A stretch of 64,000 nucleotides of DNA from Varanus komodoensis (GCF_004798865.1 NW_025335641.1:16502623-16566622); one strand, 5' to 3'; counted from the first letter of the stretch, positions 1 through 11,105 are shown. Notes: generated by a model from the sequence alone, not told the origin. Numbers and translations are program-made.

Positions 1-215
1 GAGTTACATCAAAATCTAAATACACAATTTCTAAACAGCTAAGCCAATAATCAATTATAATACAACCTCCAATAAAACATTGAAAACATCGGTGACAACC
101 ATAAACAATGATTTTTTCAATAAGCATTTATTTCCTTCCTTGGGCAACCACAGTGCTAGCAATGTCTCCTGCTTTTATTTGCTCCTGAGTAGAGCAGGTG
201 GAACTAGAAGATGTA

Positions 216-524
216 TCAGACCTTCCTTTTTTCCAGCCTGTCTAGGCACAGTGTGTCCTTGTGTTCTGGGATGGTAGAGGGGAGACACAGGCTGTGTTTG
301 GTCCTGGATTTAGCAGGGTCTTGGGTGAACTTCCCTGAGTGGTCCCGCTCCTGAATGGATCCCTCATGTTTACCATTGGCACCATCACCTTTTCTCTTGC
401 TCAGCTCTCCAGCTTGAACCTGCTCACAAAAGAAGGAAAGGGGGTGCTTGAATGGATGCCACTGCTTGAAGAAGGCAGGAGAAACAAGGCAAGGGAGGAG
501 GAGGCACAGCAGCAGCAGGGCCAT
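216..524 (-). other. Unrecognised 102-codon open frame with signal-peptide-like start
   Basis: Not recognised as a known gene. The minus-strand frame starts at an ATG at 524-522. Its N-terminus, MALLLLCLLLPCLVSPAFF, has the hydrophobic core and small-residue end of a secretory signal peptide. The rest is polar and rich in Lys and Arg, with four Cys. The bases before the ATG are CCT, a poor Kozak context. The leucine run comes from a CTG-rich stretch (CAG triplets on the plus strand), so it may be a composition effect. It adjoins another minus-strand open frame at 557-1075 in the same frame-dense stretch. It could be a secreted-protein exon, a pseudogene or chance. Confidence 0.15.
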
Positions 525-556
525 AGGCTTTTGGGGCCTCTGTTGTGGTGTGGATT

Positions 557-1075
557 TCAGCAAGTGCCCAAATTCCAGCCCCTACAGCTGGTCCTGTCCA
601 GGGCTGTGTCATGGTACTGATTAGAATGGGATAATCTCCAACAGACAGGGAAGGAATGTCCCCAACGTTCTTTTACATCAGTCTGCAGAACTGTTCCTTC
701 CAAAATGCAGGCTGACGCTTGTGCATCAGGCAGCAAAGCAGGGATACGAGTGAATTGTGCTTCTGGGTCCTGCCCTGGCCTGGAGGACGCACCATGGCCA
801 ATGCATGCACAGAGGAGTCCTGCCAGCCACTCTCCCATGGTGGCATTTTCCACAGCAAGAGAACAAATGGCAGAACTCTCTGAAGCAACCTTGATGGGTC
901 TACCTGTGAGCATCTGCTGCTGCCTGCCTGAAACTGCTGGGAGGGCCAAAATGCCAAAACCGCCAGTGTGCGTGAATGCAATACTCCTGCTGCCAGGAAG
1001 TAAGTTGTAGGAGAAGCACTGAAACTTTTCTGCATGAAAAGAAAGCTGTGCAAAACCTGGAAAACTAGCAAACAT
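557..1075 (-). other. Unrecognised 172-codon open frame
   Basis: This minus-strand frame runs from an ATG at 1075-1073 for 172 codons without a stop and is the longest frame in the window not explained by a LINE or a simple repeat. No domain is recognised. Composition is mixed (Cys, Gly, Ala and Ser rich in the middle), with no clear membrane segment or coiled coil. It abuts a CR1 3' end that begins near 1085 on the plus strand, so it may be older repeat-derived DNA. About one frame of this length is expected by chance in 64 kb over six frames, so coding status is doubtful. Confidence 0.12.
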
Positions 1076-1084
1076 TTGGCAACT

Positions 1085-1850
1085 CAGTGAAAGGGGGTAA
1101 GGCCAAGAGGATGTGGCATGTGCATTTGGAAAGCAGCAGAATGAACTTCAGCAGGGACAAATGCCAAGTTCTGCACCTAGGAAAAGGGATGCGAGATACT
1201 TGGCTCAGCAGTACTAAAAGCAAGAAGGAGTTTGGAATTTTGATGATCACAGGCTGAATATGAGCCAACAATGTGATGTGGCTGTAAAAACAAAAGAAAG
1301 AAATGCAAATGCTATTTTTGGGCTGCATTAATAGAGGGATAGCTTCCAAATCGTGTGAGGTAGTGGTTCCTGTTCCTCACTAGTTAGGCCTCATCCTCAT
1401 TATTGTGTCCAGTTCTGGGCACCAAACTGTAAGAATATGGCAGATAAACTAGAAAAGATTCAGAGAAAGGTAGCAAAAATTATCAGGAGACTAGAAACAA
1501 GACCCTGTGATGAGAAATTGAATGAACTGGGCATGTTTAGCCTGGGCGTAGAGGTGGAGACATGATGGTATTTTTCAAATTCTGGAGAAGCTGTCTCACA
1601 GAGGGGGGATTCATTCTCCTCAATCATTCCAGGGTGAGAAACATGGAATAATGGGCTTGAGTGGCAGGAAATCAGATTCTACCTGACCTTCACAAAAAAG
1701 TCCTAATTGTTAGAGTAGTACAGCAATGGACTCAATTACCAAGGGTGCCCATGAGCTCTCTCACACTAAAGACATTCAAGAGGTAGTTGGACAGCCATCT
1801 GTTCAGGAAGCCTTAACTTGCAATCCTGCACTGTCCTTATTGCCCCATTT
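1085..1850 (+). mobile_element. CR1 LINE 3' fragment (reverse transcriptase C-terminus and 3' end)
   Basis: The plus strand decodes, with frame breaks, to the C-terminal part of a CR1 ORF2 protein. Recognisable steps are the LGVLVDH-like block near 1215-1235, a stretch near 1380-1435 equivalent to the family's SLVRPHLEYCVQFW block, and the 'kiqrratkmirgle' block near 1455-1490. The '...gaggtggagacatgatggtatttttcaaa' region near 1545-1580 matches the usual CR1 end. The copy is 5'-truncated, as is normal for CR1, and too decayed to code. Truncated CR1 copies of this kind are typical of reptile and bird genomes. Confidence 0.85.
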
Positions 1851-1889
1851 CAGCTCTACTAGTGTATGATTCCATGAGAATCCCAGAGG

Positions 1890-2374
1890 GCAAAGCTGAG
1901 GACCCCAGAGAGGTGGGTGGCTCCACAGGTCTGAGTCCCCATCTCACCCTTTTGCTTTACTATAATAAATTTATACTTATCTGTTTTCTCTTATCCCTAT
2001 CAAGTATCAAATAGAGTGCCATTCTTGCTGGCTTATACACAATGCTGTATCATCTAAACATTATCCAAGGCATTTTCAGACCTTGCTCTCTTTCTGGTGT
2101 TCAACAGGGAGAGAAAGTTACAAGTTTTGGCCTGATACATTTTGATACCCACCTCAGGTCCATTGCAGGTACAGAAGCCAACAAGCTTGTCTTCTGAACT
2201 CTTCATTGCATCTGCTACCACGCCTGAGTGCAGCAGTCTAGTTTAGGGATGGGGGGCAGGATAAACCAAGTAGCATGTCCGACCGCTCTGCCTTCCAAAA
2301 GAGTTGAATGGATGGCCAGCTCAGAAGAAAAAGCAGCATGAGGGCATTCTTGTACACACATTTGAAATAGAATT
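1890..2374. other. Unique non-coding sequence
   Basis: No gene or recognised repeat seen. AT-rich with short reading frames only. Confidence 0.5.
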
Positions 2375-2455
2375 CACAGATGAGGAAGGAGACTGAGGCA
2401 ACTGCTAGGTCCATACAGCCAGTCTATAGGAGAGCGTCAGCATTCTGTTCCATAC
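2375..2455 (-). mobile_element. MIR-type CORE-SINE relic
   Basis: A segment reading 'agatgaggaaggagactga' followed by 'ggcaactgctaggtccatacagc' and 'cagtctataggag' follows the antisense MIR core (gatgaggaaactgaggca, then the 'cacacagc.agtaagtggcag' part). Both ends are missing. It is an old, non-coding relic. Confidence 0.45.
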
Positions 2456-4224
2456 AGGATCAAGGGATATGAAAACAGTGCCAAATATTGATAATGCTGC
2501 AAGGACCTTGAAAACAAATGGTGCAGTTAGGATTTCTCATTTGAGATGTTTTCCTTAAACCAGCCAATCAGCAACAATAAATCTGCCAATACTGAAAAGG
2601 AAGGACTAATTTCCAGTTAAGGTCAAGTGATCTTATGAAGACAAAATGGATTTGTGTGTGCATGTGTGTGTGAGAGAGAGAGGAAGAGAGGTTTGTTTTT
2701 CTTTTTTTCACTGAAGCAGGACTTGGAATGCCTTGCATTCAACCCAGTAACTCCTGTCTGGCTGCAGCATGTGGGAAGTATAGGACCTTTTCTGTCTAGA
2801 CATGCATAAGGCGATGATGCTGATGAGAGGAACTGAATGTCCTTTCCAATGGTACCTTCAGAGGAAGAGCTGTCCTGTCTGCTTCTCTGCAAATGAAGAT
2901 TGAGGTCACCCACGATGATGTCTCAGCACCAAACTGTCTTTTGGTGCTGTTGGCTCTGCTACTGCTGGTCCTGCCTGTGAGAAGGGAAGAGAAAGGTCCT
3001 GACTGTGTCCCCCTTTCCCCCCAAACATGTGAGTGGAGGAGCAGCCTTTGATCAGGGTACTGTTTGCCATGGCCCAGAGGTAACTGCAATCAATAGCCAC
3101 ACAAAGCCACTTGTTTGCATACACAGTTCCTAATCTGACAAGTCTGCTTCTGCAGTGCAACAGCCTAGTTGGATGAAGCTAACGATCCTTTGTTAATTTT
3201 TATTAGGACAGCAAATAGATATCAAGAGAGCAGCAAAGTTGAGGAGTGGTGATCCCCAAACCTAATTTAATCACAAAGCTATGGCCTGATATACAGTCCC
3301 TGGAGATTCAAAGGCTGGATCCAAGGCTGACTTTTTGCTCATGGAGAATAAGGGTGTCCTTTTATGCGCTCACAGGACAACCTGGGGTCTGGACAGACCC
3401 CTCCTTTGGAACCAATCCAGTATAGGCAGTAGGATTGTCAAAAACCAGGCCCCAGTACACAGCTCAGGAAAAGAAATGCATCATCTCAGGATGTTTCTGT
3501 TGGAGAGCTCCTAGTCCTACCAGCCTGAAGGCATCATGCAACTATTCCGCTTTTTCTTTTGCTATGGATGTTCTGGAGGTAAGAATAAAGACAGAAAAAG
3601 TGGTAGGAAACATGGGAAGGTTATAGCTTGACCACTCAAAATCAGCAAGAAAGGGCTATGCATAATCTAAAAAGAACAAAAGAGGACAGCAGAGAGTGCA
3701 AAGTTTAAACATGCTATTTTATATGTATGGATTCAAATATAGAAATAATTTGTATAAGTTGAATAGAAATATAGTACATCTCAGCATGGAATAGGAGCCT
3801 GTGACCAGCTGACTTTTGCACTCAGCTCCATCAGTATCCTGCCACTGTTGATGGCCAACTTCAGGGTATAGCTTGTGATGGTATTTCTCCATATAATGTA
3901 CTTGGATGGAACTGCCTTTCAAATAGAAGACACCCTCAGAATGGAGGACAGTCCCCTGCCAGCCCTTCAGACTGAGGACTGTCTTGTGCAAAAGAGGACA
4001 CTGGGCACTATAGCTTGAAGATGCTGCTGCTTGGCACCTGCTGTAACTTTCTGTGAATGAGGCAAGTTGGAGTGCATAAAAATCTTGTCCAAAAGCATAT
4101 CAAGTATATGAAAGCAGCTTCTTTCACTCACATAAACCCCCTCAAAACATGATTTGTATTCATTTGTGTACTTGTAATCAGGAAAATAATTTTGGTCCTC
4201 TGAGACTTCAATCTCTATGCACAC
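2456..4224. other. Mostly unique sequence; short GT/GA run
   Basis: No gene or long repeat recognised. A small compound simple repeat of GT then GA dinucleotides lies at about 2653-2690. Open frames on the minus strand near 2620-3160 and 3720-4220 overlap each other in different frames and match nothing I know. Confidence 0.45.
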
Positions 4225-4312
4225 TTACTTGGGAAAAGTTCCTGCTCAACTCTGTGGGTCTCACTTATGAGTAGACTTATATAGGAGTATGGTTTCAATG
4301 TATACACTTCTC
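4225..4312. repeat. Short fold-back repeat, 'aagtaagtcccattga' family
   Basis: Degenerate copy of a short interspersed repeat seen about nine times here. The core resembles 'acttactcccaggtaagt' on one arm and 'ccaatggg' in the middle, with the arms roughly complementary. It is best compared with the clearer copies at 17483-17580 and 8130-8215. Confidence 0.35.
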
Positions 4313-4734
4313 AGGAGAATCATAGGAAGTGTTGTAGTTGGGGGAAGTTTAAACTTTCTTCAGAAAAAGGATACTTCCTGTTTAACAAATGCACTACATT
4401 AACTTTCTATTGTTCAGATCCATAAACAGACTGTTTTACAGTCAGAAGGCCGGTATGTGTGTGTGACTCTGTGTGGGTGTGTGAATGAACGGAGGAATTC
4501 TCTCAATCCTTTACCAGTAATCAGCATGGAAGTGCAAGGAGAGTGTCTGCAGGTTCTTGAGTACCTTTAAAAAGAACTGGAAACAATACTTTTGGCAGTT
4601 TATAGCTAGTAGATGAACAAGAAGGAAACCGATCTTAATCAGTTGCCTTGGCATGTGAAAACTTGCATAATGAAAATTCTGGAAATTGGGCCACTGTATT
4701 CATTTATTTATATCCCCTTCTTTAAAGCAAGTTC

Positions 4735-5700
4735 CTGGAGTGTCTTCTGGTATGATGTATTATTTTATTACTATTTTATTTGAAACACTTATACCCCACT
4801 CAATAGAGGGAAAGGCTCTCAAAACTGCCTACAGATTAAGCGTGTAAAAACAGAAGGAAAAAGAGATGGGGAAGGAAGAAGAAAATAAGAACGTACAGGG
4901 TCTGATTCTTATTGTTATATATAGTTCATATAATAACCTGCTGTGATGGAAACAGGTTGTTCACCATTCAAAAATAAGCCTCAGTAGACCTCCAAAAATA
5001 GCCTGGTGATCCAACTTTTTATGATTTTGTTGTTGAAAGTGTTGATTTTATGGGGTGGAGCCTCAGGGATCATGGATAGCCAGCTCCAGTAAGGCTGGCA
5101 AGGAGTTCCATAACCTGAGAGCCAGCGTGGTGTAGTGGTTAAGAGCATGGGACTGGGACTCAGGCGATCCGGGTTCGAGTCCCCTCTCAGCCATGGAGCC
5201 AACTGGGTGACTTTGGGCCTGTCCCAGACTCTCAGCCCAAGCTACCTCACAGGGTTGTTGTTGTGGGGATAAGATGGAGGAGGAGAATGGTGTATCCTGC
5301 CTTGCTTTGTAGGAAAAAGGCAGGATATAAATTGGAAAATAAATAAATAAAAATAAACCTGGGACCATCCAATAGGAATGTTTTCTTTTAAGTTTCTGCC
5401 AAATGCACTTCAAAGTTTAGCAGGATGGAGAAAAAGAGTCTCCCCTGTAGGACTTAAAACTGAGTCAAGTCGACATGGCAGAATATGGTTGTTTAAATAA
5501 TTTGATCCCAATTCATGTGGGCCTTTGCAGGTCATAACCTGCACCTTGAATTGTGCAAGGAACCTCTTGTAAAATAGGGGTTACGTGCTTCTTACAACTG
5601 GTCCTAATCAATGGTATGGCTGCAGCATTTTGGACAAGATGAAGCTTCTGACCACTCTTTGAAAGCAACTAGCACCTACCAATCAGTAGGAAAAAGAGGA
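4735..5700 (-). mobile_element. Old L2-type LINE 3' region, split by a SINE
   Basis: Antisense L2 3' sequence. It has the AT-rich tail with 'cttataccccactcaatag' near 4785-4805, the 'aggagttccataacctg' step near 5101-5117 (compare 'gaattccacaattggg' at 20708), and the 'caggtcataacctgcacctt' step near 5528-5548 (compare 'aggtcataaccaacaccttg' in the clean copy at 55538). The LINE is interrupted by a tRNA-derived SINE at 5121-5353. No reading frame survives. The LINE must be older than the SINE. Confidence 0.7.
5111..5363 (+). mobile_element. MIR-like tRNA-derived SINE with target-site duplication
   Basis: Near-complete SINE. A pol III A box, tggtgtagtgg, sits at 5128-5138 and a B box, ggttcgagtcc, at 5172-5182. 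Together they form a tRNA-like head with spacing suited to internal initiation. The body follows the MIR/CORE pattern (gggtgactttgggcctgtc, then cctcacagggttgttgt). The tail is 'ggcaggatataaatt' and (AAAT)n. It is flanked by an imperfect duplication, taacctgaga at 5111-5120 and taaacctggga at 5353-5363. It lies inside an antisense L2. This is the least decayed copy of the family in the window. Confidence 0.85.
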
Positions 5701-6769
5701 CCACAGGGAACATACATTTGGATAAAATTTAGCTATGCTAATTAATATATCATCTGCACCTACTTGCTAGGAATGAATAGATGTGCGTGTAGAATTCGTA
5801 TTATAATTTAGAAGGAAATACAGTTGATTTCACCATAGTGCAGAAGACTGTGAGCTAGTCTTCTATGTATCTATACACTCAGCTTGTTGCCCAGGCGTTA
5901 CTACAGTTTATGGTCCACAGTCATTACAGTTCTTTATCTTTAAACAACTGTATCTTTAAAGATAAAGGTACAGTTTTATCTTTATCTTTATCCAATATGA
6001 ATTGGATAGCCCTTCAGATAGTATCCTTATTCTATGCCATCAAAACAATTTTTGGTTATACTCTGAAACTAGGAGACTCAGTGAACACATTTGCTCAGTA
6101 TAGCAAGAAGAAATGATCTGAGCAAATAGCAGGGATTTATTGCAACAGAACAATTACAGTATTTACTGCAATTGAGCCTAACTTCTTGCTTCCAATGTAT
6201 TTTTGTTCATATCTTCCATAAACATGCAGAGTCTGAAAAAGGATAGTCTAACAGCCAGTGTTTAATATGGATATCAATTGTATTGAAGTATTCCAACAGC
6301 AATACTATTCCTTGTATTGACACAGCAATAGAAGACAGGCAGGCCTAGTAATTAGCAATCAATTTTAGAATCATGAGAGTTTCCAAGAATCATGATTCTG
6401 TCCTTTTGCTCAGAAATCAGGCTTCATGACTGACAGTCTGCACCTGCCTGTGGATAATCCAGTTAGGGGAGGACAGTCTTCCCCAGCCCAGTACTCTCTG
6501 GATATACTGGAGTGTAATCCCTGGAATTCCCAGCCAGCATGGCCAATAGTCTCCTCAAACACATCTTGAAGGCATCAAGACTGGCAAGAACTGGGGATGG
6601 AGGAAGAAGGCTTGCCAGGGGGAAGCTTCTTTAAGAGGAGGACAGAAGTGGTCTCAAGATGAGTAGGTCTACTAAACCTCTTCTCCCTTACTCTGAGGTC
6701 TTGAACATTTATGAACCTATACTTTGAATCAGTTTGAAAATGTGGCCATATTTTATATATTAAACTAGG
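5701..6769. other. Unique AT-rich sequence
   Basis: No gene recognised. A local run of 'tatctttaaagata' (a 14-bp palindrome near 5950-5964) and 'tttatcttta' repeats lies at 5930-5995. Confidence 0.45.
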
Positions 6770-7355
6770 TACAGGCAGTCCCTGGGTGATGAGTGACTTC
6801 TGTTCCTAAGAAAATAGAAATTCATCTTTAAGTTGCATTTGTATTTAAGTCGGATCATGTAAAGTCAACTGTCCTTATTCATGAGGGTTAGGGGTGCAGG
6901 ACCCCCCTGAAAGTGGAAACACTGCAAATATCTCTAGGCCCCTATTGTCCAAATACACTAGTGCCTCCTGTTTGCAGCAAGGAAATGCTGGAGAGATTTC
7001 CCTTTCTGGATTGGTGGGGCAGGAAGGCATGCTTTGGAAGCCTCCCTGTATCCCCATTGGCGTCCTCTCTCCTCTTTCTATGGTGATGCTTTGGAGGTCC
7101 TCCTCTCTCCCCTTTGCCTTCCTCTCACTCTATGATGATGCTTTGGAGCCCCTTCCACTCTCCCCTTTCCCTTCCTCACCTTCTATGGTGTTTTGTTTAA
7201 CAGTTGCCTTTCTCCTCTTTCGTTTCCTCTCTCTCTCTATGGTGATGGCAATTTTCTGTAGGTTTCTTTTTTACACTTAATAGGCAATATGGTAGTTTGT
7301 TCATAAGTATGAGTTCTTCATAACTCAGGTGTTTGTTACTTGAGAACTGCCTGTA
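6770..7355. mobile_element. Tigger/mariner-like non-autonomous DNA transposon with internal minisatellite
   Basis: Terminal inverted repeats face each other: caggcagtccctgggt from 6772, and the complement of cttgagaactgcctg ending at 7353. Each is flanked by TA, the target of Tc1/mariner-group elements. Subterminal text such as 'ttctgttcctaag' and 'gtatttaagtcgga' on the left and 'ttcataactcaggtgtttg' on the right fits the vertebrate Tigger-like family whose ends read 'acaggcagtccccgagtta'. The interior has no transposase frame. It holds about four copies of a ~53-bp CT-rich unit (7026-7250). A stretch at 6868-6945 (gggtgcaggacccccctga) resembles the end of a second Tigger-type element, so it may be composite. 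Confidence 0.75.
7026..7250. repeat. Minisatellite, ~53-bp unit, about four copies
   Basis: The marker 'ctatggtg' recurs at 7078, 7130 (as ctatgatg), 7183 and 7237, giving periods of 52, 53 and 54 bp. Each unit continues with 'gctttggag' and a CT-rich block. An earlier partial unit begins with 'gcatgctttgg' near 7027. It lies wholly within the Tigger-like element. Confidence 0.75.
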
Positions 7356-8129
7356 TACACTATTCATCATTTCCCTTTGGAAACATTGTTAAAAATTTCA
7401 AGAAGTCAAAACTGAGTAGCTTTATGATAAGCAGAATCTTTATTCAAGCTAGCTGCAAACTGGTTTTGTAACCAGCTGGCTTGGAGGAATTCTTGCCTAT
7501 AAACTTAATACTACTAATTCAGGCTTAAGAGCTTAGTAGGATTGTTCATATTTGTGCAAAACTATCCCTGTCTTCTACTGGTTTAAATCTTTGCGGGTAG
7601 AATATAACACATAAAAGCAAAAAATATAATTTGGAATTATGTTGCTGTCACATTACGGGCTGTAATTAAAAACATCTTCTTGGCTGGTAAGCTATGTCCC
7701 AGACCAAAATGTTTCTAGTCTCAGTCCTATGCCAGCCACTCACAAGAGACAGATAACTTTGTATTGACATAGCTTTAAATATATTGAAAAGGCATAAATC
7801 AGAGTAATGAGATTCAAATAGCCATTAATATTAATAGGCAAACCTTTTGGGAGGCAGGGTGTAAAAAAATCAAAGAAAAACATGAATTATGTCAACATAT
7901 AAATGATGAGTCTAGTTAAATGAAGAAAAAGCATTTTATTTATTTACTTATATTTTCCTGTACTATCCTTTCCGTAAAGAGCTCCAAAAAGCATGATTAC
8001 TGCATCTCCTCATAGAACTCCAAAACACTAACCTTCTCACAAAGGTTTGGAGGGCTGGTCCTAGGATTAGGAAGGGCAGAAGTGTCTAACTTGGGGGATG
8101 GCATTAAAAGAATGAAAATGGGCATTCAT
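7356..8129. other. Unique AT-rich sequence
   Basis: No gene or named repeat recognised. Confidence 0.45.
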
Positions 8130-8215
8130 TTAAACTGCAGTCCTAGGCATCCTTATCAGGAAGTCCCACTGAACTAAATAGGGCTTACTTTTGAGCACAT
8201 CATGCTGTAAAACCA
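8130..8215. repeat. Short fold-back repeat, 'aagtaagtcccattga' family
   Basis: Reads 'ctgcagtcctaggcatcctta', then 'agtcccactgaactaaatag', then 'ggcttacttttgag'. The two arms are imperfectly complementary about a central 'actaaatag'. One of the clearer copies in the window. Confidence 0.55.
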
Positions 8216-8389
8216 TGGGCAGTATCCAGCAAGGTCATTCCATAGATAACACCTCTGAAGCTCCACTGAGTCTTACTGTTGTGTACAGAGCTGTGAATGA
8301 CACCTGTGGAGATGGTTGTGCAATGTGATGTTCAACTGGACCAGAGGGGCTCACCTGGCACTGAAGTTATATTCTTTTCGGTGCCAAGC

Positions 8390-8567
8390 AATTTTTTAAA
8401 AATTTTCCCATTATTTTAATATTGAATTGTTTTTAACTGGGGTTTTAGTATTTCAATTCTCAGATGCTGTGGGACCGTTTGTTTTACTTTACTCATTTGC
8501 TGTAAGCCGTCCCAAGATGCTAGTAGTGGATGGGTTAGAAAAGCTTTTGATAAAATAAATAACAAAG
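8390..8567 (+). mobile_element. L2-type LINE 3' tip
   Basis: 3' untranslated end with 'ttttaatattgaattg', then 'ctgtaagccgtcccaaga' and a tail 'gataaaataaataac'. The 'taagccg.cccaaga' step matches, in antisense, the L2 ends at 20500-20540 and 38640-38680. No coding part. Confidence 0.65.
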
Positions 8568-8848
8568 AAATAAGCTGGCTGCACCATCTATGATGCAAGC
8601 CTTAGGTCCAATCAATGATGCAGTTGTGCTTGCACAAACATAACTTTAGTGGGACTCTCCCCTTGCATTTACTTTGCAGCTAAATTTCTGCTCGTGTGAT
8701 ATAATTTGTGCTGGTGCGAGGACAGTTGGATACTGCCCTATTTTTCCAATTAAATAGCTGCCATTTTCTCCCAGTTCCTTCTCCTCAGTTCAAGTGGAAC
8801 AATCTCCTAAGCATACAATCAAACAGTGTTCTCCTAAACCCACCTTCC

Positions 8849-8948
8849 NNNNNNNNNNNNNNNNNNNNNNNNNNNNNNNNNNNNNNNNNNNNNNNNNNNN
8901 NNNNNNNNNNNNNNNNNNNNNNNNNNNNNNNNNNNNNNNNNNNNNNNN
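8849..8948. other. Assembly gap (100 N)
   Basis: Exactly 100 unknown bases, the usual placeholder for a gap of unknown size. Open frames crossing it are meaningless. Confidence 0.99.
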
Positions 8949-9064
8949 TACATATATGTATTGAAGCTCTTTTCCATAGGTAAAGAATAAGCATTTTATT
9001 TCCAGGAAAGTCTGAAAGATGATTTCCACTCTAATAAGTATTTGCAGTTGCTGCTGAGCTTTGC

Positions 9065-9200
9065 TTGCCAAATTTTTAGCTCCCAGCAGATTCCTATGCC
9101 CGGAAAAACGGCCCGGACTTCCTGCATGCATGAGCCAGCTAAGGGGCATGCTGGGAGTTGTAGGCCATTTTTCTGTCTGAACTTGCACAGGATTTTGCCT
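9065..9200. repeat. Fold-back repeat, 'ctgggagttgtag' family
   Basis: Left arm 'tagctcccagcagattcc' and right arm 'catgctgggagttgtaggc' are complementary over their inner part. The outer part reads 'tctgtctgaacttgcacagg', shared with 22310-22350 and 34995-35045. Non-coding. Confidence 0.55.
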
Positions 9201-9379
9201 ATAACAAGGATGTCCAGAGGGCTATGCAGAGTCCAGAGGGCCTTGATCCTTGACTACTAAAAGTCCACCGATGGAACACCTTTCTGGATTTTGAGATATC
9301 ATAATCATATATCCCTTATGTGTACAAGCTGTTTCTTCATAGTCAAAAGTTGAGGCACATGACTGAAGAGCATGCAATA

Positions 9380-9592
9380 TCTATTTATTTAGATTCCACC
9401 TTTTTTCCTCTTGCAGGGAAACCAAGGTAGCTTGCCTGGTTGTCCTCCATTCCATTTTACCCTCAGAAGAACCCTAAGTTAGGCTGAGAGTTAATAACTG
9501 CTCCAAAGTAACCCAGTGAGCTCCATGGCTGAGTGGGGACTAGAACCCCGATCTCCTGAGTCAAACAGTAACCACTTTACCACATTGGCTGT
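9380..9592 (-). mobile_element. MIR-like tRNA-derived SINE
   Basis: Antisense copy of the SINE seen whole at 5121-5353. The B box complement 'ggactagaacc' is at 9537-9547. The shared core 'cccagtgagctccatggctg' lies just before it, and the A-box region complement is near 9578-9592. The 3' part (9380-9440) reads 'tttatttagattccacc'. Decayed but near full length. Confidence 0.75.
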
Positions 9593-10069
9593 CCTACATG
9601 ACAGCTGGTTCCATGATTGCATGGTAAGGATGAGAACATGTGAACCACACCAAAATCTGATTACGAATAACATATATAACATAAGGAAAAAGGAAGGCTG
9701 CTTCCATATATCTCAAAACCAACAACTCCATAAGAACCTCCATGCTGCCCAGATGGACTTTTTACATTTGGAGGAGCCATGTAAACACCTTGCACCTCAG
9801 TCAGTTGGGCTGCCAGGTAGCTTCCTGGAGAACCGCGTGCACCTTTCCTTTACTTGAAGTAGGAGGAAAAAGAGGGCAGCCATTAATTCTTCATGGGTTC
9901 CATCTTCACCTGTTGTAATGTACAGGAGGGCAGAAAAGAGGCATGGTTCAGAAGCAAAAGAGGAACAGGGAAGGAAAATCTCAACTAAAGAAAGAGAAGC
10001 AGCTACATAGCACATATCTCCGAGTTACACCCTGGCATTGGGGATCATAAAAACAGCCCAAGAAGCATA

Positions 10070-10195
10070 GTTTAGACCAGTTTTCCCCAATCTAGCTACT
10101 TTCAAGTGTTTTGAATATCAGCTTCCATCTGTCTCAACTAGCTTGGCCCATGTCCAGGGATGCTGGAAATTGCACTCTAAAACAACCTGGAGAGA
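10070..10195. repeat. Probable fold-back repeat, 'ctgggagttgtag' family (weak)
   Basis: Starts 'gaccagttttccccaatcta' and ends 'gctggaaattgcactctaaa', in the order expected for the family seen at 33010-33118, but too decayed for a firm call. Confidence 0.3.
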
Positions 10196-10267
10196 ACCAG
10201 AATGCAGAAGGTGGATTTAGGCATAACGTAGATTTAGGCATAAGGTTGAAATCCAGCTGGGTGCTTA

Positions 10268-10291
10268 CATTTAGGTAAATGTACCTAAATG
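10268..10291. repeat. Perfect 10-bp hairpin
   Basis: catttaggta (10268-10277), loop aatg, tacctaaatg (10282-10291). Just upstream, 'gatttaggcataa' occurs twice in tandem at about 10214-10243, suggesting local slippage. No terminator role is implied in this genome. Confidence 0.7.
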
Positions 10292-11029
10292 CAAGCAAGC
10301 ATCTTCTCTCCAGTGGATCTACAGAAGGAGAACCACTTAGTGTATCTCCCCATCTGGTGGCTGGTCCTGTGTTTTCACACATTTTCTAGCTTGCAACAAT
10401 TGAGATCCAGAGTTTGGCTCCACAGATGACTCTAGAGCTATATTTATAACATTTATGCAGGACCATTACTGTGGACACATGCACCAAGTCATACACCAGA
10501 GACCTGAAACCATGAGGAGGAAGTATATGAAAGCAAGAGGTTTTGTTCTGCATGTTTCTCATTCATTCTTCCTTGCTATGTTCAAACTAAAGGTCCTTTT
10601 GGGCATCACACAAGGCTACATAAAAGGGACATATCGCAGCACAGCAGAGTTCTGTTCCCTCTTACAGCCTACCCCCTGATTTTTCCAGTTCTAATACCAG
10701 ATCATGGAAGATGTATTTGCAAAGAAAGTTGGATGGATGAAGGTGCATCAACAAACAGTTCCTTTTGGTAGTAACTGTAGTGATAACATGGAGGTTCCCT
10801 GTACTGGAAGGTCAGAACGTGCTCCCACCATTTTCCACTCACCTTCTTGGGAGGTGAACAAAATGGTCTCGTTGACAGTGCTCTGGTTGAATGAAAACTT
10901 GGAGTTCTGCTTGGAAGGAGCTCTGAAAGCGGGTAGGACAACGTGCACTGATAGGGGCACTATAGGTTGTGTGTGCTGTGCATGAATATGTTTGAGCACA
11001 TGCACGATATGCATCTCTGTGTCAGATTT

Positions 11030-11105
11030 CATGAAGGATAAGGCTATCAGTGGCTACTAGGCATTATAGCCATATATTACCCCAGGTATCAAGAGGCAAG
11101 ACGCC
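11030..11105 (+). mobile_element. CR1-type 3' fragment
   Basis: Reads 'catgaaggataaggctatca' then 'gtggctactaggcattat' and 'caagaggcaagacgcctc'. It is the 'aaggctatcaatggctactag' segment of the CR1-type 3' end, also seen at 11620-11825 and 35236-35515. Confidence 0.6.

Noticed and set aside
5121-5200. Possible tRNA gene
   Set aside because: A and B boxes are present, but there is no proper acceptor stem or 3' tRNA end; the sequence runs into a SINE body found in other copies.
8708-9188. Frames crossing the first N gap
   Set aside because: They include 100 unknown bases, so continuity is not real.
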